The notes: generated by a model from the sequence alone, not told the origin. DNA of 64,000 bases from Colwellia polaris (GCF_002104515.1 NZ_NBOE01000011.1:90437-154436), one strand, 5' to 3'. Counted from the first letter of the stretch, positions 18,782 through 28,716 are shown. Made by a program: numbers and translations.

Positions 18782-19758
18782 GGCACGTTTCGTATTACTA
18801 CGCCCCACGGGTAACGCCCTACTTTAATAGATTTAGTCACCTTCATTGCTTTAACATCAATCACCGAAACATCACCACTGATGCCATTAGTAGTTAACAA
18901 TTGGCTTTGATCATCGTTAAACGCCAATTGCCAAACACGGCGACCAACTAACAAATATTTATCAACTTCCATGGTTTTACGGTCAATAACCGCTACATGA
19001 TTTGCCGGGCCAAGCGCCACAAAAGCAAAGCGACCATCGCTTGATAACTCTACCCCCACCGGTTGAACTCGATCACGGTGTATACCCCGAATAGCAAAGG
19101 TAAACTCTTTAACAATCTCTTGTGTGTTTACATCAAGCACCACCACTGCCCCACCAATCTCAGAGCTAACCCATAAAAACTTTCCGTCGTCAGTAAATTT
19201 AGCCGAGCGAGGTCTAGCACCCACTAACGTGTTGGCAAAGTTGGTATTATTTTCAGTGTGTATCCAATGCACCATATTGGTGGTTTCTGAGGTAACCACA
19301 ACAATTTTTCCATCAGGACTCACCGCTAACCCCTCAGGCTCAACACCAACATCAATTTGAGCAATAACCGTTGCGGTTTCTATATCAATCACGGTAAGCA
19401 GTGCATCGTCTTCATTGGAGGTATAAATTATTTTACCATTTGGGTGTAATGCGATGGTTTCAGGGTCTTCACCTGAAGGTAACTCACCAACAATTTGCTC
19501 GGTATTAAGATCTAAAATTTGAATTCGGTCTGACTCGCTGGCACAAATGTAGGCCAAGGAATGTTGCTTATTAAAAATAATACCGCGCGGTCGCTCGCCA
19601 ACTGGTATGGTTTTAATGACTTTATTTTGGCTTAAATCAATTACTGAAATATTATCGTCTTTCTCATTCGTAACATAAGCAAATTCAGTGGCATAACTCG
19701 TATTGATATGCAAAGCAGCGGCGAAGAAAAATAAGCTAGCAAGGGTTAAATTTTTCAT
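18778..19758 (-). CDS. PQQ-catabolism-associated YVTN beta-propeller protein
   Basis: This is a 326-residue periplasmic protein with a signal peptide (cleavage near S-Y-A-T, residue 24). About seven repeats of the YVTN type follow, each with I-x-V-I-D, a V-x-x-x-I-x-V-G-x-x-P segment and a Y/F-V-T/A-x pattern (for example F-A-Y-V-T-N-E-K-D-D-N-I-S-V-I-D). It corresponds to the beta-propeller family that accompanies PQQ-dependent catabolism ABC systems. It is the second gene of the four-gene operon and overlaps the ATPase gene by four bases. The propeller may bind a substrate, cofactor or metal complex; this is not settled. Confidence 0.88.
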   Translation of the reverse strand: MKNLTLASLFFFAAALHINTSYATEFAYVTNEKDDNISVIDLSQNKVIKTIPVGERPRGIIFNKQHSLAYICASESDRIQILDLNTEQIVGELPSGEDPETIALHPNGKIIYTSNEDDALLTVIDIETATVIAQIDVGVEPEGLAVSPDGKIVVVTSETTNMVHWIHTENNTNFANTLVGARPRSAKFTDDGKFLWVSSEIGGAVVVLDVNTQEIVKEFTFAIRGIHRDRVQPVGVELSSDGRFAFVALGPANHVAVIDRKTMEVDKYLLVGRRVWQLAFNDDQSQLLTTNGISGDVSVIDVKAMKVTKSIKVGRYPWGVVIRNVP

Positions 19759-19773
19759 AAGTAATGGTGAGCC

Positions 19774-21027
19774 TTATTTACAGTGAGATTCTTGAGCATC
19801 AAAGCCAAGCGTATCAAGTTCAGTGACGGGATGTAACATACCCGGCTGAGGTGATTGCGACACCAAAGCATGAGGATGCACCAAAGAAAGTGGCATTCTT
19901 AATTGTCGGTTCCAAGACCTAAAGCTTAACTTACGGCCTTTGTATGCCGCGAGTTCAAACTTATCTGAGCTAATATATTCTTTAAGCTTTTCACTATCTT
20001 TAGAGTGCAGTTTATGTACTGATTGGGCAATACTACGGACAGCTAAATATGCCGAAAAGTCGGTTTCATTCATTGCACGACTAGCTAAATCCGTAAAGCG
20101 ATTTTGTAACTGCGTTGCGCCCCACTGTTCAATTGCACCATGCCAAGCTAACGCTTCTAAGCCAGCTGAGCCAATAACAGGTCGCGGTAAATAGGTATTG
20201 AAAGGGATAAACTCAGCAAATTCTTTGCTTTTATCTGCAACATAAACGGCATCATAATCTTGCACTGTTTGGGTAAATAATGGAATTTCTTGCTGAGTGC
20301 TGCGCCTAAGGTCGGTATTAAAATCCCATTGTTTTTTGTCAATAATTTTTATGCCAAATCGTTTTGCTGAGCGTATAAAGGAATGCGCCAATTGAATATC
20401 TTCTGCTTTATTGCCTTGTACTAATAACACCTTATTCATACGACGATGTAATAGCCACTGAGCAAGCGCGTCAGACTTCATCGCGTTACTAACACTGGTA
20501 TGAAACACCTTAGCTAAACACTGAGTAGAGCGTAATTCATCTGACGACTCGCTCACATTAAAAAGTAGCAGTGATTTGTTTTTCGCCCACTTATCAACTT
20601 TAACTAACTCAGTTAGGGGGGCGTCAAGAATAAAAATTTGTTGCCCTTGTAGATATTTCGCATCTAAATAACGTAAAAAATCATCGCTTTTCGCCGTACT
20701 AAAATTGCTTAATGTAAAATGCTGCTTTAAAAACTTACCAGTAGTATTCGAATCATTTATCGCAAGTTCAGCCCCCATATAGCCACTATCTTCTGGTATT
20801 TTGAAAATATTCAGCACATTGCTAGCTTGTTGTTGATCAAACTTAACATAGCTAATTTGTAACGTAATGGGCTGGGGTTGCGCTAGAGTTGTTAAGCAAA
20901 TTAGCGACAAACCAATAGCAAAAAATTGCTTCTTAGCACTTATATTTACTATCGCAGACAGTGACTGGGTAAATATGAACACGGTAAAAATAACAATTAA
21001 AAACATGGTGAACTCAAACATTAGCAA
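19774..21027 (-). CDS. Periplasmic ABC substrate-binding protein, PQQ-alcohol system
   Basis: This is a 417-residue protein of the substrate-binding family that goes with PQQ-dependent alcohol dehydrogenase systems (Leu/Ile/Val-binding-like fold). The N-terminus is odd: a hydrophobic segment at residues about 5-26 precedes a second, classical signal-like segment K-K-Q-F-F-A-I-G-L-S-L-I-C-L at 32-45. The true start may therefore be later, although no in-frame ATG lies between them. It is the first gene of the operon with the propeller, ATPase and permease, 15 bases before the propeller gene. It is a candidate ligand sensor for the transporter. Confidence 0.83.
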   Translation of the reverse strand: MLMFEFTMFLIVIFTVFIFTQSLSAIVNISAKKQFFAIGLSLICLTTLAQPQPITLQISYVKFDQQQASNVLNIFKIPEDSGYMGAELAINDSNTTGKFLKQHFTLSNFSTAKSDDFLRYLDAKYLQGQQIFILDAPLTELVKVDKWAKNKSLLLFNVSESSDELRSTQCLAKVFHTSVSNAMKSDALAQWLLHRRMNKVLLVQGNKAEDIQLAHSFIRSAKRFGIKIIDKKQWDFNTDLRRSTQQEIPLFTQTVQDYDAVYVADKSKEFAEFIPFNTYLPRPVIGSAGLEALAWHGAIEQWGATQLQNRFTDLASRAMNETDFSAYLAVRSIAQSVHKLHSKDSEKLKEYISSDKFELAAYKGRKLSFRSWNRQLRMPLSLVHPHALVSQSPQPGMLHPVTELDTLGFDAQESHCK

Positions 21028-21053
21028 AGTCCCAAGACTATAAAGTCGAATAG

Positions 21054-21068
21054 AGCTCGAATCGAGCT
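21054..21068. promoter_or_regulatory. 15-bp palindrome in the divergent promoter region
   Basis: AGCTCGA-A-TCGAGCT lies 27 bases upstream of the ABC operon start. The region 21028-21314 separates the ABC operon from the divergent cytochrome gene, so the palindrome may be an operator for one or both. No matching copy was found elsewhere in the window. Confidence 0.4.
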
Positions 21069-21224
21069 ATCAACCTTAAGCATATAGAATAATTGCTTAA
21101 ATTTAAAATCATCAACACCTACCAACAACCACCGCAAACCATTGATAATTAAAACTATAAACAAAAAACACACGCTATAAACACGATAAACTCATACTAA
21201 AGGAGGAGGCCTAACGCGCTAAAG

Positions 21225-21230
21225 TATAAT
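21225..21230 (+). promoter_or_regulatory. Probable -10 element before the cytochrome c550 gene
   Basis: A consensus TATAAT lies 85 bases before the ATG. Seventeen bases upstream there is GGAGGA instead of TTGACA, so the promoter would need an activator. This fits control by the AgmR/ErbR-type regulator but is inference. Confidence 0.4.
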
Positions 21231-21314
21231 TCTTGAACATAGCTCACATCCTTATGATGAGGCTATCAAAATTAAACTCCACGAATAACTTACGTAGAAA
21301 ATGAGGTACTCACA

Positions 21315-21755
21315 ATGATAAAACTTAATAAAGGCCGCTGCTATTTAATTGCATTGATAGCAATTTGCTCATTCGGTATTGCGGCTCATGGCCCAGTTAC
21401 ACCGCAATCAATTGATACCTCAACATTACCAACGTTAGGTGAAGAGTGGAGTGATACTAACCCGTATCGCGAATCTGAAGGTGATACCCGCAAAGAGATT
21501 TTACGTGTTGGCGCTTCAGCGTATAACCAAAATTGTGCGCGCTGCCATGGCTTAGAAGGAATTTCAGGTGGTATTGCTCCCGATTTACGGGAGCTTGCCA
21601 GCGATTATGACGGTGATGAATGGTATGTGTATCGAGTGCAAAATGGTGCAGTTCGTAATGGCGCAGTTTATATGCCGAAAATGACAGAGCATTTAAACCA
21701 AGAAGCACTTTGGTCTATTCGTACATGGTTAGAGTCTGTCAGTGAAAAAAAGTAA
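21315..21755 (+). CDS. pedF: Cytochrome c-550, PedF type
   Basis: This 146-residue periplasmic cytochrome has a signal peptide (cleavage near A-A-H-G, about residue 24), heme motif C-A-R-C-H at residues 74-78 and a Y-M-P-K-M segment that gives the axial Met (M120 or M123). The mature start A-H-G-P-V-T-P-Q and A-Y-N-Q-N-C-A-R-C-H-G-L-E match the PedF-type c550 proteins that accept electrons from PQQ alcohol dehydrogenases. It overlaps the next gene by 14 bases and opens the operon-like run toward the dehydrogenase. Confidence 0.88.
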   Translation: MIKLNKGRCYLIALIAICSFGIAAHGPVTPQSIDTSTLPTLGEEWSDTNPYRESEGDTRKEILRVGASAYNQNCARCHGLEGISGGIAPDLRELASDYDGDEWYVYRVQNGAVRNGAVYMPKMTEHLNQEALWSIRTWLESVSEKK

Positions 21756-22644
21756 CTTTAACGCGTTAATTTTTTGGCTAAGTTGTTGTAGCATTTTTTG
21801 CTCAACAGCTTTTGCTCGATCCTATGATGACATTATTGAAAGTAATGAAATTGTAGTAGCGGTATATCGAGACTATATCCCATTTTCGTATCAGGAAAAT
21901 GGCGAAGCTAAAGGTATTGACGTTGTTATAGCTAAACATATTGCCAAAAAATTAGGGGTAAAGCTTCGTTTTAGGTGGGTAACTGCCGATGAAAACGTCG
22001 AAGGCGATTTACGCAATAACCTCTGGAAAGGCCACTTTCTAAAACGCACAGTCGCCGACTTAATGCTACGCGTGCCATACGACAAAGCATATTCTCTTCT
22101 GCGTGATGATATTGGCGAGCTGGTGCATGAACAAGTACACATGTTCGCGCCCTACCATACTGAATCTTGGAAAATAGCCTTCAATAATCAGAAAATTGAA
22201 GATGTTAGCACCATGGCAGTATTTCAATATCACGACATTGGTGTAGAAGTAGATTCTATTCCTCAGTTTTACTTAATGTCAGTTTTTAATGGGCGAATGA
22301 GTAAAAGAGCCAAACAATTTAACACTGTGGAATCGGCTTTTACTGCTATGCATGAGCAAAAAATTGATGCGGTAATGGGGTTAAGAAGCCAAATAAGTTA
22401 TTACCAGCACCAACTCTCCTCGCCAAATTATCAATTAGCGTCAAATGCCTTTCCTAATATTGGTAAACAACAATGGGATATTGGCATGGCGGTTAAAAGT
22501 GACTATCGCCAACTAGGTTATGCGGTTGCCGATATTGTAGAAGCTATGATTGCATCGGGAGAAATTAAAAAAATATTCGAAGATCATTACGCAATATATC
22601 AACTGCCTGCATTGTACTCAGTTGCTATGGAGCAACCTCAATAG
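21742..22644 (+). CDS. MoxJ-like periplasmic binding protein of quinoprotein dehydrogenases
   Basis: This 300-residue protein has a signal peptide (ending S-T-A-F-A, about residue 24) and a family-3 solute-binding fold: I-V-V-A-V-Y-R-D-Y-I-P-F-S-Y, then G-I-D-V-V-I-A-K-H-I-A-K-K-L-G. It fits the quinoprotein dehydrogenase-associated binding proteins related to MxaJ/XoxJ. XoxJ/MxaJ-type proteins are thought to help activate the dehydrogenase or insert its cofactor. The GTG start lies inside the end of the cytochrome gene, which suggests coupling. The PQQ dehydrogenase gene follows after 212 bases. Confidence 0.87.
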   Translation: MKKSNFNALIFWLSCCSIFCSTAFARSYDDIIESNEIVVAVYRDYIPFSYQENGEAKGIDVVIAKHIAKKLGVKLRFRWVTADENVEGDLRNNLWKGHFLKRTVADLMLRVPYDKAYSLLRDDIGELVHEQVHMFAPYHTESWKIAFNNQKIEDVSTMAVFQYHDIGVEVDSIPQFYLMSVFNGRMSKRAKQFNTVESAFTAMHEQKIDAVMGLRSQISYYQHQLSSPNYQLASNAFPNIGKQQWDIGMAVKSDYRQLGYAVADIVEAMIASGEIKKIFEDHYAIYQLPALYSVAMEQPQ

Positions 22645-22856
22645 CAACGGTTTACTCATCCCCTTATTCATACTAAATGATGAAAAAAATTCGACCGCTG
22701 AGTGATAGCCGTTAAAAACACCAAAATATAACATGGCTGTAGACTGTAAAAATGTATGGATTCAAACAAGAAAACACGCCGGATCTAACCAAGGCTACAG
22801 GAAGATAAAAAGACAAAATATCGTTACGTATATTTATAACCCAAGAGGAAATAACA

Positions 22857-24620
22857 ATGATAACAGCAGGTAAAAATAAAATATTGTCATTATCTATTGC
22901 TATGTCTTTAACGTTTACAGGCCTAGCAAACGCAGGTGTAACCGATAAAGACATTGCCAATGATCAAATGACAACTAATGACGTAGTAACCTACGGACTT
23001 GGCCTAAAAGGTCAGCGTTACAGTCCACTTGATAAAATAAATACCGAAACAGTTAAGCAAATGCATCCGGTTTGGTCTTTTTCATTAGGCGGCGAAAAAC
23101 AACGTGGTCAAGAATCTCAACCTATGGTGAAAGACGGCGTTATGTATATCACTGGTTCATACTCACGTGTGTATGCAATTGATGTAAATACGGGTGACGA
23201 ACTTTGGCAATACGATGCAAGACTACCCGATGGCATTATGCCATGTTGTGATGTTATTAACCGTGGCGTGGCATTATTCGATGATCTAGTTATTTTTGGT
23301 ACGCTTGATGCGAAACTTGTCGCATTGCATAAAGACACAGGTAAAGTCGTTTGGAAAAAGAAAGTAGAAGACTACAAAGCCGGTTATTCAATTACCGCCG
23401 CGCCTATTATAGTTAAAGGTAAGGTCATTACAGGTGTTGCCGGTGGTGAATTTGGTGTTGTAGGTAAAGTAAGAGCTTACGATGCTAAAAATGGTAAATT
23501 AGTTTGGGAACGTCCAACTGTTGAAGGCCACATGGGCTACATTTGGAAAAACGGCAAAAAAATGGACAATGGCATTTCTGGCGGTAAGCCAGGACAAACT
23601 TGGCCAGCAGAGCTTTGGAAATCAGGTGGTGCTGCGCCTTGGTTAGGTGGTACTTATGATGCTGACGTTGATTTGCTTTTCTTTGGCACAGGTAACCCAG
23701 CACCTTGGAACTCTCATTTACGACCAGGCGATAACCTTTTCTCATCTTCACGTTTAGCTATCGACCCAGATACCGGTAAAATTGTATGGCACTTTCAAAC
23801 AACGCCGCATGATGGTTGGGATTTTGATGGCGTAAACGAACTTATCTCTTTCGATTATAAAGAAAAAGGTAAAACCATAAAAGCTGCGGCTACAGCCGAC
23901 AGAAACGGATTCTTTTACGTACTTAATCGTGAAAATGGTGACTTTATACGTGGTTTCCCATTTGCAGATAAAATTACTTGGGCTTCAGGACTAACTGATG
24001 AGGGTCGTCCAATCTATGTTGATAGCAACAGACCTGGTGATCCTAGTAAATCAAAAGACGGTAATAAAGGTAGTACTGTTGTTTCAGCGCCAGCCTTCTT
24101 AGGTGCCAAAAACTGGATGCCAATGGCTTACAGCCAAGATACAGAATTATTTTATGTGCCTGCAAACGAATGGCAAATGGATATTTGGAATGAGCCTACT
24201 GCCTATAAAAAAGGTGCAGCATACTTAGGTGCTGGTTTTACCATAAAAGCCATTAATGAAGACTACATTGGTGTGCTAAAAGCAATCGACCCTAAAACGG
24301 GTAAAGTTATTTGGCGCTACAATAACTACGCACCTTTATGGGGTGGTGTTTTAGTAACTGCAGGTAACTTAGTATTTACCGGTACACCAGAAGGCTATTT
24401 ATTAGGCCTTGACGCTAAAACAGGTGAAGTAAAATATAAATTTAATACAGGCTCAGGCATTGTAGGCTCACCTATTACCTGGGAAATGGATGGCGAACAA
24501 TACTTGTCAGTACTTTCTGGTTGGGGTGGCGCAGTTCCTTTATGGGGCGGCGACGTTGCAGAACGTATTAAGCACTTTAACCAAGGTGGTAGTGTTTGGA
24601 CCTTTAAATTACCTAAGTAA
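22857..24620 (+). CDS. Lanthanide-type PQQ-dependent alcohol dehydrogenase (ExaF/PedH-like)
   Basis: This is a 587-residue periplasmic quinoprotein that oxidises primary alcohols and passes electrons to cytochrome c. It has a signal peptide (cleavage after A-N-A, about residue 26). The vicinal disulphide is C130-C131 in P-C-C-D. Metal and PQQ ligands include the Glu in G-G-E-F-G and Asn in G-T-G-N-P-A-P-W-N. The catalytic Asp is D322 in W-D-F-D-G-V-N-E, and D324, two residues on, is the residue that marks lanthanide-dependent enzymes (calcium enzymes have Ala, Ser or Thr there). The tryptophan-docking beta-propeller repeats are complete. AAGAGGAAA precedes the ATG. The overall sequence is closer to ethanol (Exa/Ped) enzymes than to XoxF methanol enzymes. 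Confidence 0.93.
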   Translation: MITAGKNKILSLSIAMSLTFTGLANAGVTDKDIANDQMTTNDVVTYGLGLKGQRYSPLDKINTETVKQMHPVWSFSLGGEKQRGQESQPMVKDGVMYITGSYSRVYAIDVNTGDELWQYDARLPDGIMPCCDVINRGVALFDDLVIFGTLDAKLVALHKDTGKVVWKKKVEDYKAGYSITAAPIIVKGKVITGVAGGEFGVVGKVRAYDAKNGKLVWERPTVEGHMGYIWKNGKKMDNGISGGKPGQTWPAELWKSGGAAPWLGGTYDADVDLLFFGTGNPAPWNSHLRPGDNLFSSSRLAIDPDTGKIVWHFQTTPHDGWDFDGVNELISFDYKEKGKTIKAAATADRNGFFYVLNRENGDFIRGFPFADKITWASGLTDEGRPIYVDSNRPGDPSKSKDGNKGSTVVSAPAFLGAKNWMPMAYSQDTELFYVPANEWQMDIWNEPTAYKKGAAYLGAGFTIKAINEDYIGVLKAIDPKTGKVIWRYNNYAPLWGGVLVTAGNLVFTGTPEGYLLGLDAKTGEVKYKFNTGSGIVGSPITWEMDGEQYLSVLSGWGGAVPLWGGDVAERIKHFNQGGSVWTFKLPK

Positions 24621-24954
24621 TTATCGCAAGCAATTACCGCAAGCAATAATAGAAGGGCTGAATACAAAGCGACTCCCATAGTAATGTAACACCAGCCCTA
24701 CTCTCCCTGCATTTAAAAAGCTTTTGATATTTTTCAAAAGCTTTTTTTTACCTTAAAAATTAGTGATAGCCCCATAAAAACCAAGCAACTCGTCCCAAAG
24801 TATGATGTTTTTAAAGCCTATGGGTAATAGTTCCATTTGCTTGCACCGCATTACTATAGATACACGAAAAAAACGTTTTAGTAATAACTAGAGCAAACAT
24901 AAATAGGGCCATGGAAAGAGTATTACTCTGGCTGGTCTCGACACGAGGTGATAT
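24621..24954. other. Intergenic region between dehydrogenase and exaC
   Basis: These 334 bases hold the terminator at 24715-24749 and the exaC leader. Close to the exaC start, two small hairpins (AGAGTATTACTCT at about 24917-24929 and CTCG-ACA-CGAG just before the AGGTG ribosome site) could influence translation. No gene is seen. Confidence 0.6.
24715..24749 (+). terminator. Strong terminator after the PQQ dehydrogenase gene
   Basis: AAAAAGCTTTTGA (24715-24727) pairs perfectly with 24734-24746 and is followed by further T residues. It separates the dehydrogenase transcript from exaC. Confidence 0.88.
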
Positions 24955-26475
24955 ATGATCTATTCAAACCCAGGCAGTGAAGGTTCTGTTGTTTCTTTTA
25001 AACCTAAATATGAAAACTTTATCAATGGTCAGTGGGTAGCTCCTGTTAAGGGAAATTATTTTACCAACACTACCCCTGTTACTGGTGAAGTTATTTGTGA
25101 AATTCCTCGTTCAAGCAGCGAAGATATTGAATTAGCCCTTGATGCAGCTCATGGCGCTAAAGAAGCTTGGGGCAAAACATCAGTTCAAGACCGCTCTAGA
25201 GTGCTCCTGAAAATTGCTGACCGTATTGAAGAAAACCTTGAGAAAATTGCCGTTGCTGAAACATGGGATAACGGTAAGCCAGTGCGCGAAACGCTTGCGG
25301 CTGATATTCCATTATGTGCTGATCACTTTCGCTACTTTGCCGGCTGTATTCGTTCACAAGAAGGTTCTCTTTCGCAAATAGATAACGAGACTGTTGCTTA
25401 TCATTTTCATGAGCCAATTGGTGTTGTTGGTCAAATAATTCCTTGGAATTTCCCAATATTAATGGCGGCATGGAAGCTTGCGCCTGCACTTGCTGCTGGT
25501 AACTGTGTAATTTTAAAACCTGCTGAGCAAACACCGGTCAGTATTTTAGTCTTAATGGACATTATTGCTGACTTACTTCCGCCAGGCGTTTTAAACATAG
25601 TCAATGGTTTTGGTAAAGAAGCCGGTGAAGCACTAGCTACAAGCACACGCATTGGTAAAATCGCCTTCACAGGCTCTACCGCAATTGGTGGACACATTCT
25701 TAAATGTGCCGCTGAAAATCTTATTCCATCAACGGTAGAACTTGGTGGTAAATCACCGAATATTTTCTTTAAAGACATAACACAATTTGAAGATGACTAC
25801 TTAGAAAAGTGTGCTGAAGGTTTTGTTTTAGGCTTCTTTAACCAAGGTGAGGTTTGTACTTGTCCGTCTCGAGCCTTAATCCAAGAAGATATTTTCGACG
25901 AATTTATGGAAAAAGTCATCGAAAAAGCGAACAAAATTATTCGCGGCAACCCACTCGATACTGAAACTATGGTGGGTGCTCAAGCATCTCAAGAGCAATT
26001 TGAGAAAATCATGAGCTACCTAACTATTGGTAAAGATGAAGGTGCTGAGCTTTTAACTGGCGGCAATAAAGAAAGCTTAGGCGATTCACTTGATACGGGT
26101 TACTACATCCAACCTACTATTTTAAAAGGTAATAACAAAATGCGCATCTTCCAAGAAGAAATTTTTGGACCGGTTGTTGCAGTAACTACCTTTAAAGATG
26201 AAGCCGAAGCATTAGCCATAGCTAACGATTCAGTTTACGGTTTAGGCGCGGGTTTATGGACACGTGACGCCAACCTTGCACACCGAGTTGGACGTGGTAT
26301 TGAAGCGGGTCGAGTATGGACTAACTGTTACCATTTATACCCAGCTCACGCAGCATTTGGTGGTTATAAAAAATCAGGTATCGGTCGTGAAAACCATAAA
26401 ATGATGCTTGATCATTATCAGCAAACTAAAAACTTATTAGTAAGCTATAGCACGAGTCCTTTAGGTTTCTTTTAA
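24955..26475 (+). CDS. exaC: NAD-dependent acetaldehyde dehydrogenase ExaC
   Basis: This 506-residue cytoplasmic aldehyde dehydrogenase oxidises acetaldehyde, the product of ethanol oxidation, to acetate. Motifs: P-W-N-F-P (NAD site), [23 protein letters not shown] (general-base Glu), and F-F-N-Q-G-E-V-C with catalytic C301. From memory, the sequence matches ExaC of Pseudomonas aeruginosa very closely along the whole length, including the ending [12 protein letters not shown] and P-L-G-F-F. It has its own transcript between two terminators, in the middle of the PQQ island. Confidence 0.94.
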   Translation: MIYSNPGSEGSVVSFKPKYENFINGQWVAPVKGNYFTNTTPVTGEVICEIPRSSSEDIELALDAAHGAKEAWGKTSVQDRSRVLLKIADRIEENLEKIAVAETWDNGKPVRETLAADIPLCADHFRYFAGCIRSQEGSLSQIDNETVAYHFHEPIGVVGQIIPWNFPILMAAWKLAPALAAGNCVILKPAEQTPVSILVLMDIIADLLPPGVLNIVNGFGKEAGEALATSTRIGKIAFTGSTAIGGHILKCAAENLIPSTVELGGKSPNIFFKDITQFEDDYLEKCAEGFVLGFFNQGEVCTCPSRALIQEDIFDEFMEKVIEKANKIIRGNPLDTETMVGAQASQEQFEKIMSYLTIGKDEGAELLTGGNKESLGDSLDTGYYIQPTILKGNNKMRIFQEEIFGPVVAVTTFKDEAEALAIANDSVYGLGAGLWTRDANLAHRVGRGIEAGRVWTNCYHLYPAHAAFGGYKKSGIGRENHKMMLDHYQQTKNLLVSYSTSPLGFF

Positions 26476-26498
26476 CCTAGCCCTCGATGTGTATTAGG

Positions 26499-26530
26499 GT
26501 GCCTTTCTTTAACGAGACTGGCACTTTTTT
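26499..26530 (+). terminator. Terminator after exaC
   Basis: GTGCC (26499-26503) pairs with GGCAC (26520-26524), followed by six T residues. Confidence 0.75.
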
Positions 26531-26577
26531 ATTCCGCAAATACTGATCAGTTTGTAACGATTTTTAGGGGTGTTAGC

Positions 26578-28716
26578 ATGCATTTAAAAATACTCAACTT
26601 CCTAATGACAAGAGTGATTTTCATGCTTGTTTTTATGCTTGCACCTTCTTTTTATTCTTTTTCTTTTTCTCCTGTTGAGCCTCAAAATACCACCTCTATT
26701 TCTGCCGATATTGCCGAAATATTTCCTAGTGCAACACGTTTAGGCCCTGTTGATAAAAAAATTGCCGTAACGCCGGTTTATCAGTTAGGCGATTTACTCG
26801 GTTATGTCTTTGAGTCAGACGATTTTACCAACTTCATTGGTTTTTCAGGGCAAACTGTCAATATTCTTATTGGTATTGACACTCAAGGCATAATTACCGG
26901 CTTAAAAATATTAAATCATCATGAACCAATATTCCTGCACGGCCTAGGCGAGCAACCATTATTTAATTTTATTAACCAGTATCAAAACCATTCAATTAAA
27001 GAACGCTTTATTATTAATGCCCGCGATAAATCGTCAAAAGATGCCACCTATTTCGATGGTATTACCCGCGCTACCATTTCAGTATTAGTCGTTAACGACA
27101 CCATAATTGCTTCTGCACTCAAAGTGGCACGCGAAAAGTTATCTGGCTTCGTTGCGCCTTCAAATTTCGTGGTTGATCCCGACTTTTTTGAAAAATTAAG
27201 CTTTGAACAACTGCTTGAGAAAAAATATATACAGCACTGGCAATTAACACGTGACCAAGCACTCGCCTTAACCCAAAGCGAGTCAAGTACACTGACAAAT
27301 ACAATTGAAAAACTAAGTGAAGATAGCAACGACTTTATCGATTTATATTTCGGATTTGCTAACATCCCTATTGTGGGTAAAAACTTATTAGGTCAAACAG
27401 AATACCAACGCTTACTCGAAAGTTTAATCCCCGGTGAACATGCCTTAATGGTATTAAATCGCGGTAACTATGCTTTTGTTAGTGAAGCGTTTATTCCACA
27501 AACCGTTCCTAGTCGTTTAAGCGCAACGCAAACCGCACTGCCGGTTGATATGCGCGATGTCGACTTTTATAGCTATTTCAATCCTAGGTTTGCACTTGAA
27601 ATACCCGACTATAATGAAATTAAAGTGTTCCGTATTAAGTCTCAATCTGGTTTTGAGCTAAACAAAGAGTTAACCCTGTCGTTAGCTGTTAACTATAACC
27701 AATCATTTTTATCTAAAAAACAACACAACTTTAACTTTGCGAGTACATTACCTGAAACTTTGTTTCTTGATAAAACGCCTTTAGTTCAACCTGAAAAAGC
27801 GCAACCATTATGGCTAAAGCTTTGGCTACAACGAAGTAATGAAATAATCATACTTTGCATATATCTTATCGCCTTAACACTAATTTTTATTAAGCAAGAA
27901 ACGTTGGCGAAAAATGAAAAGTTAACTCACCAAGTACGCTTTATCTCCTTGATATTTGTTATCGGCTTTATCGGCTTTTATTCCCAAGGGCAGTTGTCTG
28001 TTGTCAACATTTACACCTTGTTATTGTCAATCAAACAAGGCTTTAACATTGAAGTATTTCTACTTGATCCAATAATATTTATTTTATGGATTTTTGTCTT
28101 TATTAGCCTTTTCTTGTGGGGCCGAGGTTTGTTCTGTGGTTGGTTATGCCCTTTTGGTGCGCTACAAGAAATAATGACTTTGATAGCGACTAAACTGAAA
28201 ATAAAACAAATTAAAATTAAGCCTCAACACCATAAAGCGGGGCAAAAAGTAAAATATGTATTGCTGGTATTATTAGTCGCTTGTTCTTTTTACTCACTAA
28301 CACTAGCAGAGCAACTGGCTGAAATAGAGCCTTTTAAAACCAGCATAACACTTAATTTTGTGCGCTATTGGCCGTTTGTTTTGTATGCTGTTTTACTGCT
28401 ACTTTTGAGCTTGAAAATTCATAAATTTTATTGTCGTTATTTGTGTCCGTTAGGCGCAGGATTAGCAATTATTGGTCGATACCCCATACTTAAATGGTTA
28501 AGACGTCGTGATGAATGTGGCTCACCATGTCAGCTTTGTCGTAATAAAAAATGTGGTATAGACGCCATTAAACCCACAGGTGCAATTGACTACAGTGAAT
28601 GTATTCAATGCTTAGAATGTGTTGTGGTTATTGAAAGCCCTAAGCTCTGCGTAGTTAATAAATATGCAAATAAAACAAAGCCTTCACCGATAAAGGTGTT
28701 GAACTGTAACCAGTAA
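26578..28716 (+). CDS. NosR/NirI-like membrane flavo-iron-sulfur protein
   Basis: This is a 712-residue polytopic membrane protein. After a signal/anchor segment (about 11-30), a periplasmic FMN-binding domain (about 85-200) contains Y-F-D-G-I-T-R-A-T-I-S, with the Thr that in this family carries covalent FMN. Five or more membrane helices follow from about 420. Two cytoplasmic Cys motifs C-G-W-L-C-P and C-R-Y-L-C-P flank the helices, and the C-terminus has ferredoxin-like clusters (C-x3-C-x2-C and C-I-Q-C-L-E-C). The family moves electrons between the quinone pool or cytoplasm and periplasm. NosR itself serves N2O reductase, but no nos genes are here, so a role with the PQQ enzyme is more likely. 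This is inferred from position. Confidence 0.85.
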   Translation: MHLKILNFLMTRVIFMLVFMLAPSFYSFSFSPVEPQNTTSISADIAEIFPSATRLGPVDKKIAVTPVYQLGDLLGYVFESDDFTNFIGFSGQTVNILIGIDTQGIITGLKILNHHEPIFLHGLGEQPLFNFINQYQNHSIKERFIINARDKSSKDATYFDGITRATISVLVVNDTIIASALKVAREKLSGFVAPSNFVVDPDFFEKLSFEQLLEKKYIQHWQLTRDQALALTQSESSTLTNTIEKLSEDSNDFIDLYFGFANIPIVGKNLLGQTEYQRLLESLIPGEHALMVLNRGNYAFVSEAFIPQTVPSRLSATQTALPVDMRDVDFYSYFNPRFALEIPDYNEIKVFRIKSQSGFELNKELTLSLAVNYNQSFLSKKQHNFNFASTLPETLFLDKTPLVQPEKAQPLWLKLWLQRSNEIIILCIYLIALTLIFIKQETLAKNEKLTHQVRFISLIFVIGFIGFYSQGQLSVVNIYTLLLSIKQGFNIEVFLLDPIIFILWIFVFISLFLWGRGLFCGWLCPFGALQEIMTLIATKLKIKQIKIKPQHHKAGQKVKYVLLVLLVACSFYSLTLAEQLAEIEPFKTSITLNFVRYWPFVLYAVLLLLLSLKIHKFYCRYLCPLGAGLAIIGRYPILKWLRRRDECGSPCQLCRNKKCGIDAIKPTGAIDYSECIQCLECVVVIESPKLCVVNKYANKTKPSPIKVLNCNQ

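Noticed and set aside
21233..21303. Small TTG-initiated peptide after the AAAGGAGGAGG sequence near 21200
   Set aside because: The ribosome-like sequence is about 20 bases from the start codon, too far, and overlaps the likely promoter of the cytochrome gene.
26578..28716. NosR regulator of nitrous oxide reduction
   Set aside because: No nosZ, nosD or related gene is in the window; the surroundings are PQQ-alcohol genes.
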